A DNA stretch of 64,000 nucleotides from assembly GCF_022803015.1 (NCBI RefSeq), contig NZ_JAFKON010000014.1, positions 22,004 through 86,003 on the forward strand, written 5' to 3'. The stretch is from Arthrobacter humicola. GTDB taxonomy: Bacteria; Actinomycetota; Actinomycetes; Actinomycetales; Micrococcaceae. Below are positions 33,093 to 42,004 of this stretch, piece after piece. Each line of letters starts with the position of its first letter. Positions within the stretch are counted from its first letter, which is position 1. The notes below the pieces were generated by a model that saw only the letters and a list, made by a program, of their open reading frames with translations, searched no databases and was not told the origin of the DNA. Both the position numbers and the translations under genes were made by a program.

Positions 33093-34523
33093 GTGGTTCA
33101 AACCTTGCAGAACTTCATCAACGGCGAGTTCGTCACCCCCGCCGGCACAGGATTGCTGCCCATCGTGAACCCCGCCAACGGCGACGTGGTGGCGCAGGCG
33201 CCGATCTCGGTGCAGGCCGACGTCGACGCTGCCATGACGGCAGCCAAGAACGCGTTCAAGACCTGGAAGCACACCACGCCCGGGCAGCGGCAGCTCATGC
33301 TGCTCAAGCTCGCGGATGCCGTCGAGGCCAACAGTGACGAGCTCGTGGAGGCCCAGCACCGCAACACCGGCCAGGTCCGCTCCCTGATCGCCTCCGAGGA
33401 AGTGGCCGCGGGCGCCGACCAGCTGCGCTTCTTCGCAGGCGCCGCCCGCATCATGGAAGGCAAGTCCGCCGGCGAGTACTTCGAAGGCCACACCTCCTAC
33501 GTGCGGCGCGAGCCGATCGGCGTCGTTGCGCAGGTGGCCCCCTGGAACTACCCGTTCCTCATGGCCATCTGGAAGATCGGGCCCGCCCTGGCCGCCGGCA
33601 ACACCGTCGTCCTCAAGCCCTCGGACACCACCCCCGAATCCACCCTGGTGCTGGCCCGGCTCGCCGGTGAGATCTTCCCGGCCGGCGTCCTGAACGTTGT
33701 CCTGGGCACCGGCGAAACCGGCGCCATGATGGTCGAGCACAAGGTCCCCGGCCTGGTCTCCATCACCGGTTCCGTCCGCGCCGGCATCGCTGTCGCCTCG
33801 GGTGCCGCCAAGGGACTCAAGCGCGCCCACCTGGAACTCGGCGGGAAGGCCCCGGCGATCGTGTTCGCCGACGCCGACATCAAGAAGAGCGCCGCGGCGA
33901 TCGCCGAGTTCGCCTTCTTCAACGCCGGCCAGGACTGCACGGCCATTACGCGCGTCCTCGTCCAGGATTCGGTGCACGACGACGTCGTTGCCGCCATGGT
34001 GGAGCACACCAAGACCCTGCACACCGGCTCGCAGAACGACGAAGACAACTACTTCGGCCCGCTGAACAACGTCAACCACTTCAACGCGGTCACCTCCGTC
34101 GTCGAGCACCTGCCGGCGAACTGCAAGATCGAGACCGGCGGCCACCGTGCGGGCGAGAAGGGCTTCTTCTTCGAACCCACCATCGTCACCGGCGCCAAGC
34201 AGACCGATGACATCGTCCAGAAGGAAACGTTCGGCCCGGTCATCACGGTGCAGAAGTTCAGCACCGAGGACGAGGCCGTGGAACTGGCCAACGACGTCGA
34301 GTACGCCCTGGCCTCGAGCGTCTGGACGACGAACCACGGAACCGCCATGCGCCTGAGCCGCGACCTCGATTTCGGCGCAGTCTGGATCAACACCCACATT
34401 CTCCTCACCGCCGAAATGCCGCACGGTGGCTTCAAGCAGTCCGGCTACGGCAAGGACCTGTCCATGTACGGCGTGGAGGACTACACCCGCATCAAGCACG
34501 TCATGAGTGCGCTCGACGCATAA
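33093..34523 (+). CDS. Gamma-aminobutyraldehyde dehydrogenase
   Basis: 476-aa NAD-dependent aldehyde dehydrogenase, likely oxidising 4-aminobutanal (from putrescine) to GABA, the substrate of the next enzyme. The catalytic Glu lies in HLELGGKAP (about 249) and the nucleophile Cys in NAGQDCTAITR (about 282). WNYPFLMAIWKIGPALAAGN is the cofactor region. Wording at GQDC and the GabT neighbour favour the PatD/aminobutyraldehyde group over succinate-semialdehyde dehydrogenase. The GTG at 33093 has AAAGAGG 9 nt upstream; a frame starting at 33066 would precede that site. Confidence 0.85.
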   Translation: MVQTLQNFINGEFVTPAGTGLLPIVNPANGDVVAQAPISVQADVDAAMTAAKNAFKTWKHTTPGQRQLMLLKLADAVEANSDELVEAQHRNTGQVRSLIASEEVAAGADQLRFFAGAARIMEGKSAGEYFEGHTSYVRREPIGVVAQVAPWNYPFLMAIWKIGPALAAGNTVVLKPSDTTPESTLVLARLAGEIFPAGVLNVVLGTGETGAMMVEHKVPGLVSITGSVRAGIAVASGAAKGLKRAHLELGGKAPAIVFADADIKKSAAAIAEFAFFNAGQDCTAITRVLVQDSVHDDVVAAMVEHTKTLHTGSQNDEDNYFGPLNNVNHFNAVTSVVEHLPANCKIETGGHRAGEKGFFFEPTIVTGAKQTDDIVQKETFGPVITVQKFSTEDEAVELANDVEYALASSVWTTNHGTAMRLSRDLDFGAVWINTHILLTAEMPHGGFKQSGYGKDLSMYGVEDYTRIKHVMSALDA

Positions 34524-34607
34524 CGCAGACGCATAAACGCGGATCCGCATAACTCAACCTGACGCATAACTCGCGCGCCTCAACCGCACGCTTAGGAAGG
34601 CCTTCCC

Positions 34608-35972
34608 ATGACCACCACCGCACATGACATCACCTACCGGCTCGAGCAGAAGCGCCGCGTCCAGGCCGACTTCCCGGGCCCCAAGTCCGTTGCCTTGACC
34701 GAGCGCCGCAAGGCGGTCGTCGCGGCCGGCGTCGCGTCCAGCGTCCCGGTCTTCGTGGCCGACGCCGACGGCGGCATCATCCACGACGTCGACGGCAACT
34801 CCTTCATTGACCTCGGCTCCGGCATCGCCGTGACGAGCGTCGGCGCCTCGGACCCCGCCGTCGTCGGCGCCGTGAAGGAAGCCGTGGAGCACTTCACCCA
34901 CACCTGCTTCATGGTCACGCCGTACGAGGGCTATGTCGCCGTTGCCGAGCAGCTGAACCGCCTCACCCCGGGCGACCACGAAAAGCGCACGGTGCTGTTC
35001 AACTCCGGCGCGGAGGCGGTCGAAAACGCCGTCAAGGTGGCCCGCCTGGCCACCGGCCGGGACGCCGTCGTCGCATTCGACCACGCCTACCACGGCCGCA
35101 CCAACCTGACCATGGCGCTGACCGCCAAGGCCATGCCGTACAAGACTAACTTCGGCCCGTTCGCGCCCGAGGTCTACCGCATGCCGATGAGCTACCCGTT
35201 CCGCGAGGAAAACCCGGAGATCACCGGTGCCGAGGCCGCCAAGCGCGTCATCACCATGATCGAGAAGCAGATCGGCGGCGAGCAGGTTGCCGCGATCATC
35301 ATCGAACCCATCCAGGGCGAAGGCGGCTTCATTGTCCCCGCCGACGGGTTCCTGCCCGCGCTGGCGGACTGGGCCAAGGCCAAGGGCATCGTGTTCATCG
35401 CCGATGAGGTCCAGTCCGGCTTCTGCCGCACCGGTGAATGGTTCGCCGTGAACCACGAAGGTGTTGTCCCGGACATCATCACCATGGCCAAGGGCATCGC
35501 CGGCGGCATGCCGCTCTCCGCCATCACGGGCCGCGCCGATCTCCTCGACGCCGTCCACCCGGGCGGCCTCGGCGGCACCTACGGCGGCAACCCGGTGGCG
35601 TGCGCAGCAGCGCTGGCGTCGATCGGCTCGATGGAGCAGTACGACCTCAACGGCCGCGCCAAGCACATTGAAGAGATCGCCCTCGGCAAGCTGCGCGAAC
35701 TCGCCGCCGAGCTTGCTGACAGTTCAGTGATCGGTGACGTCCGCGGCCGCGGCGCCATGCTGGCCATTGAACTCGTCCAGGCCGGTTCCAAGGAGCCGAA
35801 CCCGGAGCTGACCAAGGCCGTCGCCGCAGCCTGCCTCAAGGAGGGTGTCATCATCCTCACCTGCGGCACCTACGGCAACGTCATCCGGCTGCTGCCCCCG
35901 CTGGTGATCAGCGACGAGCTGCTGCTGGACGGCCTCGGAGTCCTGGCCGCGGCCATCAAGGCCAACGCCTAG
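34608..35972 (+). CDS. gabT: 4-aminobutyrate--2-oxoglutarate transaminase
   Basis: 454-aa class III PLP aminotransferase converting GABA to succinate semialdehyde. The phosphate-binding FNSGAEAVENAVKVAR (about 130-145), FDHAYHGRTN, ADEVQSGFCRTGEWFA and the PLP lysine in TMAKGIAGGMPL (about 295) are intact, as is TYGGNPVACAAAL. It follows the aldehyde dehydrogenase by 84 nt; AGGAAGG precedes the ATG. Together they form a putrescine-to-succinate-semialdehyde route; the last dehydrogenase step is not encoded here. Confidence 0.93.
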   Translation: MTTTAHDITYRLEQKRRVQADFPGPKSVALTERRKAVVAAGVASSVPVFVADADGGIIHDVDGNSFIDLGSGIAVTSVGASDPAVVGAVKEAVEHFTHTCFMVTPYEGYVAVAEQLNRLTPGDHEKRTVLFNSGAEAVENAVKVARLATGRDAVVAFDHAYHGRTNLTMALTAKAMPYKTNFGPFAPEVYRMPMSYPFREENPEITGAEAAKRVITMIEKQIGGEQVAAIIIEPIQGEGGFIVPADGFLPALADWAKAKGIVFIADEVQSGFCRTGEWFAVNHEGVVPDIITMAKGIAGGMPLSAITGRADLLDAVHPGGLGGTYGGNPVACAAALASIGSMEQYDLNGRAKHIEEIALGKLRELAAELADSSVIGDVRGRGAMLAIELVQAGSKEPNPELTKAVAAACLKEGVIILTCGTYGNVIRLLPPLVISDELLLDGLGVLAAAIKANA

Positions 35973-36043
35973 CCCAAGGCCCAGTGAGCTGCCGGGAAGG
36001 CGATCCTTTCCCGGCGAGCCGGCGCTACCCGAAAACGGGCGAC

Positions 36044-36090
36044 ACAGCGGAGGAGCCGCGGACACCTTGTCCGTGGCTCCTCCGCTGTTT
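36044..36090. terminator. Bidirectional terminator between gabT and the lipoprotein gene
   Basis: Arms 36044-36063 and 36069-36088 pair over 20 bp (AGCGGAGGAGCC with GGCTCCTCCGCT and flanks) with one G-U, a 5-nt loop and a TTT tail on the plus strand. Confidence 0.85.
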
Positions 36091-36135
36091 CCGGCTTGGC
36101 TTTGTTCGGCCCTGCATCCGGTCCTGCGTCCGGTC

Positions 36136-36915
36136 CTACTTCCAGGCGGTCGCGTCCAGCTGGATCGCCACCACGTACAGGTGCTGGCCCTGCTCGATCT
36201 TCTCCACCTCAGTGACCCGCACCTTCGTCTCCGGAATCGTGCCCATCGGACGGCCGACGCCGATCCCGTAGCTCAGCACGCTTTCGAAGTCCCCGGCCGG
36301 CGCGTAGCTGGTGAGCGCCTGGTATCCGATTGCCGGCGGCGGCGCACTGGTCACGGTGCTGGCCGTGCCGTCCGCGGTGTGCGACTGGGCCCCGCGGAAG
36401 GTCACCTCGAGGAGGGTTCCCGTGCCGGGCATCGGGATGGGCAGGCCGCTGCCGTCGTCGACGAGTTCGGGGACCGTTTCGACGTCGTAGCTGGGGAAGC
36501 CACCGGTGAAGCGGAAGCTCAACTGGTCGTACGGCGGCGCGTCGGAGGGGTGCTGGCCCGCGCCGATGGCGGACAGCGTCGGCAGCGGTGCCGCCGGCGG
36601 GGGCGCGATCGGCACAGGGTTCTTGTGGTCCGTGTGGAACGGGGTGGTTGGCCCCGGCACGGACCAGTCGTGGGTGACCGTGGAGGAGATCACCTTGTCG
36701 CCTGGTTGCGGCGGCGCCGTTTCGTCGGCATCCCCGGTTGCCGACGGCGACGGGCTGGCGGTCGGGCCGACGGAGGCGGTCGGGGACTGCGACGGCGGCT
36801 GGCTGCCGGCGGAGGGCTGCGGGGCCGGCGTGCAGGCGGTCAGGACCAGCAGGAGCGTCAGGGTTCCCACTCCCGCGGTCCGCGTCCGCGTCCGTCCGTT
36901 GCGAATGGCGTCCAT
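36136..36915 (-). CDS. AMIN-like domain lipoprotein
   Basis: 259-aa predicted lipoprotein. The signal LTLLLVLTAC places the lipidated Cys at about residue 27. A Pro/Ser/Thr-rich linker (about 28-75) leads to a C-terminal beta domain of about 140 residues with SFRFTGGFPSYDVETVPELVDDG and GTLLEVTFRGAQSH, matching AMIN-like domain (lipo)proteins common in actinobacteria. The role is unknown, with cell-envelope binding suggested. ATG at 36915 has a GGGGAG site; upstream in-frame codons are Arg-rich and not conserved. Divergent from the universal stress gene. Confidence 0.82.
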   Translation of the reverse strand: MDAIRNGRTRTRTAGVGTLTLLLVLTACTPAPQPSAGSQPPSQSPTASVGPTASPSPSATGDADETAPPQPGDKVISSTVTHDWSVPGPTTPFHTDHKNPVPIAPPPAAPLPTLSAIGAGQHPSDAPPYDQLSFRFTGGFPSYDVETVPELVDDGSGLPIPMPGTGTLLEVTFRGAQSHTADGTASTVTSAPPPAIGYQALTSYAPAGDFESVLSYGIGVGRPMGTIPETKVRVTEVEKIEQGQHLYVVAIQLDATAWK

Positions 36916-37106
36916 GGTGCGCTCCCCTCGACCATTACAGCGTAGGTCCGGAAGATTGTGCTGGTCAGGGTAATAAGTCACCACCTTTTGACGTGCCGCT
37001 GGACTAGAGTCGTTCCTATCCACTGCAGGAACGCAGACCGGCCGACGTCGCCCGGAACCCCCGGGGCGCAGCTGGCATCTGCCCCAGACCCAAAAGGGGT
37101 TCATAC

Positions 37107-37979
37107 ATGCGATACGTAGTCGGCTATACACCCACCGAACGTGGTGCGGACGCCGTTGCCTTGGCCTCAGCCATGGCCCGCGCGCAGGGAGCGCATCTCG
37201 ACCTGGTCTATGTGGTGGATCGGCACACGCCCTATGTGGCGATGAATCCGGAAGGAAACCAGGTCAGCGCCGCGGAGCAGCAGATCCGCTCAGCGGAACG
37301 CCAGGGAATGGAACTGGTCCCCGAGGGGCTGGAGGCGCACTTCCATGTCCGCCAGGCAGAATCGTTCGCGGCCGGCCTCATCGAGGCCGCACTCGAGTTC
37401 AGGGCCGGCTTGATCGTGGTGGGTGCCGCCAGCAGCGGCCTGTTCAAGCGCCATACCGTGGGCAACGTGGCCAACGCCCTGCTGCACGCTGCCCCGGTAC
37501 CGGTGGCACTGGCGCCGCGCGGCTACCGCCAGACCGAAGCCATCACGCGTCTGACCCTCGCGGTGGGCCAGCGCGTCGGAGCGGAGGCGGCGATCGACGT
37601 CGCGATCGAATCCGCCGAGCGCCGTGGCGTGCCGCTTCGGCTGGTTTCCCTCGTGGAACTGGACGTCGAGGGGGACGGCGGGGAGAACGTCAACGCCGCC
37701 CACATCCACGCCAACACCGTCCTCGCTGCCGCCGCGCACCGTCTGCCGGAGGGCCACCATGTCAGCGTGGAGGTCGCGCACGGCCGCACGATCGAGGAAG
37801 CGATCGATGACCTGGAATGGGACGACGGCGAGGTCATGATCGTCGGGTCCTCCCGCCTGGCGGAGAAGCACAAACTGTTCATTGGCAGCACGGCTTTCAA
37901 GGTGCTGCGGGCGCTTCCGGTTCCGATGGTGGTGGTCCCGCGCGACTACCAGCGGGTGGATGCCTTCCCGGAGGTCTGA
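37107..37979 (+). CDS. Universal stress protein with two Usp domains
   Basis: 290-aa protein with two UspA folds: residues 1-140 (YVVGYTPTERGADAVALA...GLIVVGAASSGLFKRHTVGNVANALLHAAPVPVALAP) and 148-280 (a second copy ending VMIVGSSRLAEKHKLFIGSTAFKVLRALPVPMVVVP). The G-x2-G-x9-G(S/T) ATP-binding pattern is weakened in the second domain. AAAAGGGG precedes the ATG. The 3' end overlaps the convergent methyltransferase gene by 34 nt. Confidence 0.88.
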   Translation: MRYVVGYTPTERGADAVALASAMARAQGAHLDLVYVVDRHTPYVAMNPEGNQVSAAEQQIRSAERQGMELVPEGLEAHFHVRQAESFAAGLIEAALEFRAGLIVVGAASSGLFKRHTVGNVANALLHAAPVPVALAPRGYRQTEAITRLTLAVGQRVGAEAAIDVAIESAERRGVPLRLVSLVELDVEGDGGENVNAAHIHANTVLAAAAHRLPEGHHVSVEVAHGRTIEEAIDDLEWDDGEVMIVGSSRLAEKHKLFIGSTAFKVLRALPVPMVVVPRDYQRVDAFPEV

Positions 37980-38836
37980 GGCGCCGGGGCCAGGACCGCC
38001 CAGTACGCGGGAATGCTGCCGGGCGGTCCACCGGCCTCCATCGGCACCGTCTTCAAGACGGTGGGTCCCTCCGCGATGAGGGTCCAGCGGTCCGGGGGAA
38101 ACACGCGGGAGCGTTGCCCGGCACCGAAGTGGCCCGGTTTCGGCAACGAGGCAATGGCCTGGCGGAGCGGTCCCGGGATCCGCCTGCCGGTGGCGCCGAG
38201 TTCCCGCAGGTAGCTCAGGGCGCCGCCCGGCACGTTCGTTTCGACGAGGTAGATCCTGCCCCGGGTGCCCAGGAGCGCTTCGATGGAGCCTGCGAGGCGT
38301 GCCTGCCGACGCCGGCTGAGGACATGGAGCACGCCGCGGACAAAGACGTTGGCGTCGCCGAGTTCGCCCGCCAGCGCAGCCGCCGCGGCCGGCTGCGTGG
38401 CATCCAGGCTCCGGAAACGGAGGCCTGCAACCTGCGGCTGCGCGGAATGCGCGGCTGCCACGGCCTGGGGTGAGACGTCGACGCCGAGGACCGAGGCGAA
38501 GATGTCGGTAAGCCGCCGTGTGATGGTGCCGTTCCCGCAGCCGAGATCGATCACCGGAAGGCTGGTGTCCATCGCGCCGGCCATCACTCGCAGGTGGTGC
38601 CGGATCTCTTCGTTCCCGGCGCCCGGGGCGGCGTCCCAGATGACCGGTTCCCGGAGGGATCCCTGGGACACGCCGCGCCAGAAGGCATCCCAGCGCCGGT
38701 CCGGGCGGCTGGGACGGTGCAGGGAGAGCACGGCAACCCTGGCCGCGAGCCGGACACTATCTGCCACCCAGTGCACGCGTTTTCCTGTTTTGCGTTTTCC
38801 TGTTTTGCGTCTGCCCGCCGGCACGGTTCCTCTCAC
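37946..38836 (-). CDS. Class I SAM-dependent methyltransferase of unknown substrate
   Basis: 296-aa protein. A basic N-terminus with two KTGKR repeats precedes the Rossmann methyltransferase: motif I VIDLGCGNGTITRRL (about 94-108), VLGVDVSPQAVAAA and FRSLDATQPAAAAALAG. It resembles small-molecule methyltransferases; substrate unknown. The GTG start overlaps the diguanylate cyclase/phosphodiesterase stop as GTGA, so translation is likely coupled and the three genes from 40750 down form an operon. A second GTG four codons in, with GAGAGGA upstream, is an alternative start. Confidence 0.75.
   Translation of the reverse strand: MRGTVPAGRRKTGKRKTGKRVHWVADSVRLAARVAVLSLHRPSRPDRRWDAFWRGVSQGSLREPVIWDAAPGAGNEEIRHHLRVMAGAMDTSLPVIDLGCGNGTITRRLTDIFASVLGVDVSPQAVAAAHSAQPQVAGLRFRSLDATQPAAAAALAGELGDANVFVRGVLHVLSRRRQARLAGSIEALLGTRGRIYLVETNVPGGALSYLRELGATGRRIPGPLRQAIASLPKPGHFGAGQRSRVFPPDRWTLIAEGPTVLKTVPMEAGGPPGSIPAYWAVLAPAPQTSGKASTRW
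38778..38807 (-). repeat. 15-nt tandem repeat, two copies, at the methyltransferase N-terminus
   Basis: CGTTTTCCTGTTTTG occurs at 38778-38792 and again at 38793-38807, encoding RKTGK twice. It is AT-richer than the surroundings. Confidence 0.9.
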
Positions 38837-40365
38837 GCGACCGCGCCGTCTCTGTGCGCGAGCAGGTCCGTCATGTCCGCCACCGGGAGCGGGCGGCTGA
38901 AGAAATACCCCTGGCCGAACTCGCAGTTCAGCTGCCGCAGCCTGTTGGCTTGCTCCCTGTCCTCGATGCCTTCGGCGACGGCGCCCAGCCCGGCCGAATG
39001 GATCAGCTGCAGGATGGCGGCGACGAAGGTTTCCTGCTGCCGGTCCGTGGTCAGCCCGTCGAGCAGGGACTTATCGATCTTCGCCTGCGCGGCGGGGAGC
39101 GTGCGCAGGTAGCTGATGGAGGAATAGCCGGTGCCGAAGTCGTCGATCTCGATCCGGACGCCGAGGTCATTGAGCGACTGCATGGTGGCGGCCACTTCGG
39201 GGCCGCCGCGCATGATCGCGGTTTCGGTGATTTCGATCGAGATATGGCGGGGCTCGACGCCGTTCTGGCTCAGCAGGCCTTCGACGTAGGGTGCCAGATC
39301 GACGTGGTGCAGGTCCGCGGGGGAGAGGTTGATGTGCGTGCTGAAGTCCGCGGGAAGCCCCGGATCGGACTTCCAGCGGCCGGTTTGTGCGATGGCGTTC
39401 CGGAGCACCCAGTGGCCGATTTCCACGGTGAGCCCGGCCTCGTCGGCGGCGTCGAGGAAGGTATCCGGCCCCAGCAGGCCCAAGGCGGGATGGCGCCAGC
39501 GGATCAGGGCCTCGGCGCCGGCGATCGCTCCGGTGCGCAGGTCCATGATGGGCTGGTACTCCAGCTCGAGCTGGTCCGTCGCCAGTGCCGTCCGCAGCTC
39601 CGCCACCTGGTGGACCCGCTGCTTGGCGGCCTCGTGCATGGCCGCGGAAAACACCAGGAGGGTGTCCCTGCCGCGTTTCTTGGCCTCGTGCATGGCGATG
39701 TCGGCATCGCGGATGAGTTCCTCGCTTCGCAGGCCCGGTTCGCCGAGCCGGACACCGGTGCCGGCCGTGAGGGCGACCGCCACACCGCCGGCAATGATTC
39801 TGTCCTTCAGTGATTCGCCGAGCCGGGCCGCGGTCTGCAGCACGGACTCCGTGTCCTGGTCCGCGACGAGCACCGCGAATTCATCGCCGCTGAGGCGTGC
39901 GATCAAGTGGCCCGGTCCGGCCGCGGCGCTAAGCCGCAGGGCCGTCTCGCGCAGTACGGCGTCCCCGGCGGCGTGGCCGAGGCTGTCGTTGATGAGCCGG
40001 AAGGAATCAAGGTCCATCAGGATCAGGGCCGGCTGGCGTCCCGTGCCGGCCCCGGCAACGGCTTCGGCCACTTTTTCCTGCAGCAGCGAGCGGCTGGCCA
40101 GGCCGGTCAGCTCATCGGTGTTGATGACGCGCCGGAGTTCGGCTTTGGCCGCCTCCAGGAGCGCGGTCCGCTCGGCGACCCGGACTTCCAGGTCCTCGTA
40201 CATGCTCTGGAGCTCTTCGGCCAGCAGGTTGATGCCGGTGGTGACTGCGTCTATCCCGTCCCGGGCCGGTGAGACCGGCAGCCGGTTCGACAGATCGCCC
40301 GAGGACAGAACCACGATGCCGTCCACGAGTTCCTCGAGGCGGCGGTCATCATCACGCCCCGTCAT
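38833..40365 (-). CDS. Cyclic di-GMP signalling protein with GGDEF and EAL domains
   Basis: 510-aa cytoplasmic protein. Residues 1-75 form a HAMP-like/coiled-coil region (RLEELVDGIVVLSSGDLSNRLPV, LEVRVAERTALLEAAK), then a GGDEF domain (about 85-245) with active-site text RLSGDEFAVL (Ser for the first Gly, tolerated in active cyclases), then an EAL domain (about 260-505) with GAEALIRW, ITETAIMRGG, DDFGTGYSS and AEGIED, all expected for an active phosphodiesterase. No membrane segment. It overlaps the STAS-like gene upstream by 14 nt and the methyltransferase downstream by 3 nt. Confidence 0.9.
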   Translation of the reverse strand: MTGRDDDRRLEELVDGIVVLSSGDLSNRLPVSPARDGIDAVTTGINLLAEELQSMYEDLEVRVAERTALLEAAKAELRRVINTDELTGLASRSLLQEKVAEAVAGAGTGRQPALILMDLDSFRLINDSLGHAAGDAVLRETALRLSAAAGPGHLIARLSGDEFAVLVADQDTESVLQTAARLGESLKDRIIAGGVAVALTAGTGVRLGEPGLRSEELIRDADIAMHEAKKRGRDTLLVFSAAMHEAAKQRVHQVAELRTALATDQLELEYQPIMDLRTGAIAGAEALIRWRHPALGLLGPDTFLDAADEAGLTVEIGHWVLRNAIAQTGRWKSDPGLPADFSTHINLSPADLHHVDLAPYVEGLLSQNGVEPRHISIEITETAIMRGGPEVAATMQSLNDLGVRIEIDDFGTGYSSISYLRTLPAAQAKIDKSLLDGLTTDRQQETFVAAILQLIHSAGLGAVAEGIEDREQANRLRQLNCEFGQGYFFSRPLPVADMTDLLAHRDGAVA

Positions 40366-40750
40366 GGCCCTGTGAGGTCAGCCAGCGGACCGCCTCTTCA
40401 CCGTTGGTGAAAAAGCGTGTCGGAACCGGCGCGGAATTGACGCCGAGGAAGAAGTTGGCGAGGACCCGGTCCACGGCGGAGGAGCCGAGGAGTGCGATTG
40501 CCGAGGCGTCGCAGTGCTTGGCGAACACGGCCCGGGCGGCCCGGCTGACGGAGTCCGTGGTGGCCATGTCGATCAGCAGCGGCGTGGGCCGGCCGCCGCA
40601 CAACTCATTGACGCGATCCATGGCCAGCTGGGCGTTGGGGGCATCAATCACCACGCCGCGGGCCCACTGAAGGCGCAAGATGCCGTTGCTGTCGAAGTCC
40701 AGGGACGAGATGTCGCGCCCGCCCTGAGTTTCACGATCCTCGTGTGGCAC
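40352..40750 (-). CDS. STAS/SEC14-like small protein
   Basis: 132-aa protein with the alternating strand/helix pattern of STAS-like domains (ILRLQWARGVVIDAPNAQLAMDRVNELC, PLLIDMATTDSVSRAARAVF, AIALLGSSAVDRVLANFFL). Similar proteins in actinobacteria are annotated as STAS/SEC14 or DUF7793; the anti-sigma antagonist Ser is not obviously present. GTG at 40750 with GAGGA 6 nt upstream is the chosen start. Its 3' end overlaps the GGDEF-EAL gene, so it may act as a sensory or regulatory partner of that protein; this is inference. Confidence 0.68.
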   Translation of the reverse strand: MPHEDRETQGGRDISSLDFDSNGILRLQWARGVVIDAPNAQLAMDRVNELCGGRPTPLLIDMATTDSVSRAARAVFAKHCDASAIALLGSSAVDRVLANFFLGVNSAPVPTRFFTNGEEAVRWLTSQGHDGA

Positions 40751-40848
40751 CAGCAATCCTCAATTTCGCCCCGACATGTCCCCTTCATGATGACACTAAC
40801 GCACAGTGGCAGGGGTGCGCAGGCCGCCAACCCGCCGGGGCGGTAGAG

Positions 40849-41874
40849 CTAGGCGGCGGCGCGGGCCCGTTTCCGGGTCACGGAGTTCTTCCGGGCCGTG
40901 TGCAGCATGTCCACGGTCAGTACCAGCAGCGCCAGCCAGACGACGCCGAAGCCGGCCCACCGGTCCGGTGTCATTGTTTCCTTGAACACGACGAGCGCCA
41001 CGATGAACTGCAGGACGGGCGCGAAGTACTGCAGCAGGCCGATCGTGGTCATCGGCAAGCGGCGGGCGGACGCACCGAAGAACAGCAGGGGCACCGCGGT
41101 GATGACGCCTGACGCCACCAGCAGCCAGAAATGTCCCGCACCGTTTGCGGCCAGAGTTGCCGACCCGCTGACGGCGAGGAAGATCATGGTGGCCGCAGCT
41201 ACGGGCGCCAGGACGATCGTCTCCACGGTGAGGCTTGTGATCGCCTCCGCCCGCGGGCCCACGCGCTTCTTGACGAATCCGTACAGGCCAAAGCTCAGCG
41301 CGAGTGTCAGTGCTATCCAGGGGAGCTTGCCGTAGGAGACCGTCAGCACGCCGACGGCCACGAAGCCGATGCCGACCGCGGCCCACTGCAGCGGCCGCAG
41401 CTTCTCCTTCAGGACGAAGACCCCCAGCAATACGGAGACCAGCGGGTTGATGAAGTAGCCCAGGGAGGCCTCGACGGCCTGGCCGGTGGTCACGCCGTAG
41501 GTGTACGTCAGCCAGTTCACCGCGATCAGGGCAGCGGCGACGGACAGCGGCCAAACCACAGTGCGGTCCCGGAAAGCAGCAGCCAGCACCCGCCAGGACC
41601 GTGTGACGGTGATGAGCAGGACGCAGAACAGGAGGGACCAGACCACCCGGTTGGCAACGATTTCGACCGCGCCGGCCGGATGCAGGACATAGAAGTACAG
41701 GGGCAGCAGCCCCCAGAGCCCGTAGGCGCCGATGCCGAACAGGATTCCCGCCGTCGTGTCCTTGTCCACCGGTGCCGGTCCGCCCGGCCGGGCCGGCACC
41801 GGCCCTGCCCCAGCGGCCGGGCTGGCCGGCGCTGTCAAGGGGGCGGGGGACAAGGATCCTTCGGGCTTAGGCAC
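40849..41874 (-). CDS. rarD: RarD-type EamA family transporter
   Basis: 341-aa membrane protein of the drug/metabolite transporter superfamily, RarD group, with about ten membrane segments and two EamA halves. Diagnostic text: AYGLWGLLPLYFYVLHPAGAVEIVANRVVWSLLF near the start, EASLGYFINPLVSVLLGVFVLKEKLRPLQW mid-protein, and LLQYFAPVLQFIVALVVFKE late. RarD was named for chloramphenicol sensitivity; its substrate is uncertain. A 35-residue Pro/Ala-rich N-terminus precedes the first helix. GTG start at 41874 without a clear ribosome site. Confidence 0.88.
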   Translation of the reverse strand: MPKPEGSLSPAPLTAPASPAAGAGPVPARPGGPAPVDKDTTAGILFGIGAYGLWGLLPLYFYVLHPAGAVEIVANRVVWSLLFCVLLITVTRSWRVLAAAFRDRTVVWPLSVAAALIAVNWLTYTYGVTTGQAVEASLGYFINPLVSVLLGVFVLKEKLRPLQWAAVGIGFVAVGVLTVSYGKLPWIALTLALSFGLYGFVKKRVGPRAEAITSLTVETIVLAPVAAATMIFLAVSGSATLAANGAGHFWLLVASGVITAVPLLFFGASARRLPMTTIGLLQYFAPVLQFIVALVVFKETMTPDRWAGFGVVWLALLVLTVDMLHTARKNSVTRKRARAAA

Positions 41875-42004
41875 AAAACCAATAACACCACCTGCGCGAC
41901 GCCTATTCCTGCCAATCGGAGCGCGAGCAGGCCGGTCACATTTAGAATAGGGGCCTGTGCGCTGTATCTACTGGCGCTGTCCCTAAGACTCAGAAGGGCT
42001 CCCG

